Source of the DNA: an uncultured Corynebacterium sp.
Lineage (GTDB): Bacteria > Actinomycetota > Actinomycetes > Mycobacteriales > Mycobacteriaceae
Reading direction: 5' to 3'
NCBI GenBank assembly: GCA_943914355.1
Contig: CALUBS010000019.1
Span: 1-40,348 of the forward strand
Length of the DNA stretch: 40,348 nt
Shown: piece after piece, positions 36,764-40,348 of the stretch
How positions within the stretch are numbered: position 1 is the stretch's first letter
Layout of the letters: every line of letters begins with the position of its first letter
Program-made: the position numbers and the translations under genes
The notes under the pieces: model-generated
What the model was told of the DNA's origin: nothing
What the model saw: the letters and a program-made list of their open reading frames with translations, nothing else
Database searches by the model: none

Positions 36764-38386
36764 TTACTGGCCCACCTTCTGCGTGAGCTTATCCTGCAGC
36801 GTCCGGCGCGTGGCACGGGTGGTCTGCGCCTCCACGATAGTGATGCCCGTGGAGTATTCCTTGAGCTCTGCCAGGGTATCCAGCAGCTCCTGCGGGGTGG
36901 TCACCAGGCGGTAGTCTGCGTCATAAGCCTCTGCCAGCTTGTCGATGCCCACCCCATGCGGCGTTCCAAAGGCCGGCTCGAAGGCATCGCGAAGCGCGGG
37001 CGCGCCTTGTTCCAGGGTTTCAAAAATGCCGCCGCCATTGTCATTGGCCACCACGATGGTGAGGTTTTCCGGCCGCGGCTGGTCCTCCGGGATCAACAGA
37101 CCATTGGCATCGTGCAGGAAGGTCACATCCCCTACCAAAGCCATCACGCGTGGGGCGCGCCAATTGGTGGGATCCAGCGATTGCGTGGCCAGGGCGACGC
37201 CAATGGCTTGGGACACTGTGCCATCGATGCCGGCCACCCCGCGCGGGGCGTAGGTATCCACGCCGTCAAAGGGCATACCGATGAAGGAGGCATCGCGCAC
37301 CGGATTCGAGGCGCCGAGGACCACCGCGTCATTGACCGCAAGCGTATCGCCTACCGCCGCCGCTACGTGCAGTCCGGTAAACCCGAGCTCTTCTTCCTCC
37401 AATGTTGCGCGCACGGCCTCGCTGGCCATGTCGGTCGCGCCCTCGCAAATCTTGAGCCACTCGCGGCTTGGCTCCCCGGTGACCTTGACGGTGGTGCCAA
37501 GGCGCGCGTTATCCCCGCGCTGGTTGGTAAAGTCCGCCGTGCGCGAGAGCACCACCAGGTCGATATCCGGGTCATTCATCAGCGCGAGCACGCCGCGGTG
37601 CAGCGTGGGGTGGCCCACCACGATGACCTGCTCAACCTTGGTATTGACCACGTAGTCATTCGCAGAGACCTGCGCCTTGCGGAAAATGTGCGCCGCGGCC
37701 GGGTGCACGGGGTGGAACGGTCCCGGCGCGGAGGGCTCCGCGATGGTCGGTACGTCTTCTAAGCCCTCGACCTCCCAGGCCTCATCGCCGGCGATGACGA
37801 GGGTATTTTTGCTCAAGTCCACAGCGACCTCGCCGTGGTCATAAAACCGTGGGGTGGCCGCGCGAGTGCCATCGCCGCCGACTCGTTCCGGCAGGCTATC
37901 TCCTACCAGCGGCGCGTCAAAGGCGATATTGATGTGCACCTGGAGATCGCACTCGAACCGCTCCGCAAGGGAGGCGATATCTTTGTGCTCATTGACCTGG
38001 GTGGTTTCTGCATAGACGCCAAAGATGCCGTCTTGCACGATGGTTTGGGAGGCGCCAGTGCCGATCAACCGCTCTGGGCGGTCCGCACTAATAATGGCGA
38101 GCGGGGTATGCGAATAGTGCGCCTCAACCATCGCGGGCAGCGTATTGGCCACGGCCGTGCCGGAGGTCATCACCACCCCGACGTGGCGGTGCTGCACGCG
38201 CGCCATGCCTAGGGCGGTAAACGCAGCGCCGCGCTCATCAATGCGCGTATGCACCCGGATATCCTCGCGCGCCAAGAGCGCAAGGGACAGCGGTGCGTTG
38301 CGGGATCCCGGGCACAGCACCACATCGGTAAGGTGGCGCGCCAATTGGGCGGCCACCTGTTCAGCCAGCTGCATCGATTCATTCAT
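36764..38386 (-). CDS. menD: SEPHCHC synthase MenD
   Basis: A thiamine-diphosphate enzyme that joins 2-oxoglutarate and isochorismate, the first committed step of menaquinone synthesis. The 540-residue protein has an N-terminal PYR domain with LCPGSRNAPLSLAL and the catalytic Glu in RIDERGAAFTALG. The C-terminal thiamine diphosphate motif is GDVTFLHDANGLL (about residue 417) through VANDNGGGIF. It heads a menD - DUF3592 - mgtA run. Confidence 0.96.
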   Translation of the reverse strand: MNESMQLAEQVAAQLARHLTDVVLCPGSRNAPLSLALLAREDIRVHTRIDERGAAFTALGMARVQHRHVGVVMTSGTAVANTLPAMVEAHYSHTPLAIISADRPERLIGTGASQTIVQDGIFGVYAETTQVNEHKDIASLAERFECDLQVHINIAFDAPLVGDSLPERVGGDGTRAATPRFYDHGEVAVDLSKNTLVIAGDEAWEVEGLEDVPTIAEPSAPGPFHPVHPAAAHIFRKAQVSANDYVVNTKVEQVIVVGHPTLHRGVLALMNDPDIDLVVLSRTADFTNQRGDNARLGTTVKVTGEPSREWLKICEGATDMASEAVRATLEEEELGFTGLHVAAAVGDTLAVNDAVVLGASNPVRDASFIGMPFDGVDTYAPRGVAGIDGTVSQAIGVALATQSLDPTNWRAPRVMALVGDVTFLHDANGLLIPEDQPRPENLTIVVANDNGGGIFETLEQGAPALRDAFEPAFGTPHGVGIDKLAEAYDADYRLVTTPQELLDTLAELKEYSTGITIVEAQTTRATRRTLQDKLTQKVGQ

Positions 38387-38488
38387 GCTGCCAGATTTTA
38401 CCTACTGCGGCGCAGCGGCTGGGAATCGGCAAACGGCAATCCCGCCGCACCCTGCCGTGCCGCGCCGCCGCACCGCCGCTACTGCTGC

Positions 38489-39241
38489 CTAGCCTTGCTG
38501 CTGGTTGCCGCTATTGCCAAAGAGATCCCGCAAGAGGCGCTCCACGTCGAGGTCATCGCCTTCTTCCAGGCGGTCCTGGATTTCCGGTGGCAGCTCGGTA
38601 GGAATATCTTCTGGGAGTTCGTCTTGCAGCTTTGGCAGATTGCGCAAGCGCTCAGAAATGCCAGGACCGGCATCCTCGGTTTCGGTCACCGTGGTGGGCA
38701 CCTGCGTGGTCGTGGTTTCCGTCACCGGTTCTGGCGCGGGCTTATCGGCATCGCTCGCGGCATTGCGCCACAAGAAGAACAGGGCGCCCGCTGCCAGGAT
38801 GGCTACCACGGCGATGGCGGCAAAGACCCCGGCCATCCCGCCGTTTTTCTTTCCCCTACCGCGCTGATCCGGGTCATAGTCCGACGGCACCGGCTCATAC
38901 TGCTGCTGGGCGTATTGTTGCTGGCCATACTGTTGCTGACCGTACTGCTGCTGGCCATATTGCCCGCCGGGCTGCTGATAGTTTTGTTGGTAATTCTGCT
39001 GGTAGTCGGCGCTTGCATCGAATTGCCGCGTCTCATTCTGCGGCTGCTGCGCGCCCGGGAAATACTGCTGCGGGCGCTGGTTGCGGGCATCACCGGCCGC
39101 GCTATCTGGAACGCGGCCTATCTGGCGCGTGGCATCCTCGGCCGGGCCAGACCACTGGCGGGTCTCGTCAGTGCCGCGGTCATCATTATGAGAGCCTTTT
39201 CGGCCATTGGAACCGTTTTCACCAAAGCCATTATTTGTCAT
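38489..39241 (-). CDS. Gln/Tyr-repeat single-pass membrane protein
   Basis: I chose ATG 39241 (MTNNGFGENGSNG), 250 residues; the frame is open upstream but overlaps the next gene and loses protein-like character. The N-terminal 130 residues are low-complexity, with repeats of YGQQQ between about 79 and 115. A basic stretch RGRGKK leads into one transmembrane segment (about 136-158), so the N-terminus should be cytoplasmic. A Thr/Glu/Pro-rich external linker and an acidic, Leu-rich C-terminal segment (ERLRNLPKLQDELPED) follow. No family is recognised. The 102 bp between it and menD hold no clear signal. Confidence 0.75.
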   Translation of the reverse strand: MTNNGFGENGSNGRKGSHNDDRGTDETRQWSGPAEDATRQIGRVPDSAAGDARNQRPQQYFPGAQQPQNETRQFDASADYQQNYQQNYQQPGGQYGQQQYGQQQYGQQQYAQQQYEPVPSDYDPDQRGRGKKNGGMAGVFAAIAVVAILAAGALFFLWRNAASDADKPAPEPVTETTTTQVPTTVTETEDAGPGISERLRNLPKLQDELPEDIPTELPPEIQDRLEEGDDLDVERLLRDLFGNSGNQQQG

Positions 39242-39317
39242 GCCTACCAGATGTACATCATTTTCCTGTGAGTTCCCAGGGAATCTCCCAGATGCCAGCG
39301 TTGAACCAGGGAGGATG

Positions 39318-40348
39318 CTAGCTCTGGCGCTGACGTGCCCGCAGCGCCCTACCGGTCGCGGTATCTTCCGCGGCCAGCTGGCTTGGGGTGGCATCGGCGA
39401 TAATCTGCCCGCCGTCTGCACCGGCGCCAGGGCCCATCTCAATGATGCGGTCCGCGCTCGCCAGAACGTTGAGATCGTGTTCGATGACGATCACGGTATG
39501 CCCGGCATCGACAAGCTTGTGCAACTCCGCATTGAGCAGGGCAATATCGGCCGGGTGCAGGCCGGTGGTGGGCTCATCCAGCATGTAGACCGTGTGCCCG
39601 CGCCGCGAATTGCGGGAGCGCTGCAGCTCCGTGGCGAGCTTGATGCGCTGCGCCTCACCGCCGGAAAGCTCCGGCGCGCCTTGTCCTAAGCGGAGGTAGC
39701 CCAGGCCCACGGCCTGCAGCGTGGCGATGGCGCGGTGAATCTTTGGTTCCTCGGCAAAGAACTCGGCGGCCTCATCCACGGTGAGCTCCAGCACCTCTGC
39801 GATGCTGCGCCCGTGCCAGGTCACCTCGAGGGTCTCATCGTTGAAGCGGGCACCGCCGCATTGCGGGCAGGTGGTATAGGAACCCGGCAAAAAGACCAGC
39901 TCTACCTCGATTTTTCCGGCGCCACCACAGGTGGGGCACTGGCCCTGCTTTACGTTGTAGGAAAAGCGCGAGACCGTCCACTTGCGCTCCTTGGCCTCCG
40001 GGGTGGAGGCAAAGAGCTTGCGCACGTTATCGAAAAGGCCGGTATAGGTGGCCAGCGTGGACCGCGGGGTGCGGCCAATGGGTTTTTGGGAAATCTGCAC
40101 CAGACGGGAGACCTTGTCCAGGCCTTCTACCCCGGCAAGCGAGAACTCGTGGCCGGCTTCGTCTGCATCATCTTTATCCTCATCGGCCACGGCGGTGGCG
40201 GACTCCTTGAGGGTTTCTGCCAGCACGGTGCTCACCAGCGTCGATTTACCGGAGCCCGAAACACCAGCCACAGCGGTAAATTGCCCCAGCCCAAAGTCCA
40301 CATCGAGCTCGTCGATGCTGCGCGCGGAAATGCCGCGCAGGCGGAGGT
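39318..40348 (-). CDS. UvrA-like ABC ATPase (partial, 5' part outside window)
   Basis: C-terminal part of a UvrA-family protein; the frame continues to the window edge through LRGISARSIDELDVDFG. It has Walker A GVSGSGKST, a four-cysteine zinc finger (CPTCGG then CPQCGG about 23 residues later), signature LSGGEAQRIKLATEL, Walker B MLDEPTTGLHP and a VIVIEHDLNVL switch. An acidic insert (DEDKDDADEAG) follows the P-loop region. It could be UvrA itself or a paralogue linked to drug resistance; about 340 visible residues with no DNA-repair neighbours favour the paralogue but do not prove it. Confidence 0.8.
   Translation of the reverse strand, partial: LRLRGISARSIDELDVDFGLGQFTAVAGVSGSGKSTLVSTVLAETLKESATAVADEDKDDADEAGHEFSLAGVEGLDKVSRLVQISQKPIGRTPRSTLATYTGLFDNVRKLFASTPEAKERKWTVSRFSYNVKQGQCPTCGGAGKIEVELVFLPGSYTTCPQCGGARFNDETLEVTWHGRSIAEVLELTVDEAAEFFAEEPKIHRAIATLQAVGLGYLRLGQGAPELSGGEAQRIKLATELQRSRNSRRGHTVYMLDEPTTGLHPADIALLNAELHKLVDAGHTVIVIEHDLNVLASADRIIEMGPGAGADGGQIIADATPSQLAAEDTATGRALRARQRQS

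Noticed and set aside
38921..39000. Tandem repeats that could suggest a CRISPR or regulatory repeat array
   Set aside because: They are in frame within the membrane protein gene and encode the YGQQQ repeats; there are no spacers.

Overview
The window looks like a chromosome segment from a Corynebacterium. Gene content and order support this: a secE-nusG-rplKA / rplJL / rpoBC / rpsLG-fusA-tuf information-processing block lies next to the menD - DUF3592-like protein - mgtA - menG - menJ - polyprenyl diphosphate synthase cluster known from Corynebacterium and Mycobacterium. The sequence is GC-rich, GTG starts are common, TANANT-type -10 boxes are frequent, and the proteins look closely corynebacterial. 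I cannot name the species.

Layout. Positions 1-24,453 are almost entirely minus strand, so transcription runs right to left: tRNA-Thr, tRNA-Met and tRNA-Trp, then secE, nusG, rplK, rplA, rplJ, rplL, a higBA toxin-antitoxin pair, a DUF3068 membrane protein, rpoB, rpoC, a TPP-riboswitch-controlled ykoE-ykoD-ykoC (thiamine/HMP ECF transporter) operon ending in an unidentified P-loop kinase-like gene, then rpsL, rpsG, fusA and tuf. Two things interrupt the block: a DNA photolyase gene on the opposite strand between rplA and rplJ, and the AT-richer higBA pair between rplL and rpoB. Strong hairpins (terminators, an L10-leader attenuator, intercistronic stem-loops) divide the block into separate expression units.

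Positions 25,198-30,617 are plus strand and form a nucleoside-catabolism cluster: a SorC/DeoR-type regulator, then deoD, an MFS carrier (probably for nucleosides), deoC and a phosphopentomutase/phosphoglucomutase-type enzyme. The promoter before deoD has a perfect TTGACA, a TAAACT -10 box and an 8-bp inverted repeat over the expected transcription start. Together the genes would import a nucleoside, phosphorolyse it, isomerise (deoxy)ribose-1-phosphate and cleave deoxyribose-5-phosphate. Positions 30,619-31,640 are an AT-richer islet with an orphan ORF and a small lipoprotein, next to tRNA-Tyr.

Positions 31,952-38,386 hold menaquinone biosynthesis genes (polyprenyl diphosphate synthase, MenJ-type reductase, MenG, MenD) with the glycolipid mannosyltransferase MgtA and a small membrane protein. 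The right edge has a Gln/Tyr-repeat single-pass membrane protein and the C-terminal part of a UvrA-like ABC ATPase that runs off the window.

I found no insertion sequence, prophage or CRISPR array. The points most worth a second look are the kinase-like gene in the thiamine-riboswitch operon, the deo operator, the higBA islet and its palindrome, the 30.6-31.6 kb islet, and several genes whose -10 box sits 6-8 nt from the start codon, which suggests leaderless mRNAs. Assignments rest on reading sequence motifs and on remembered family knowledge; no database search was run.
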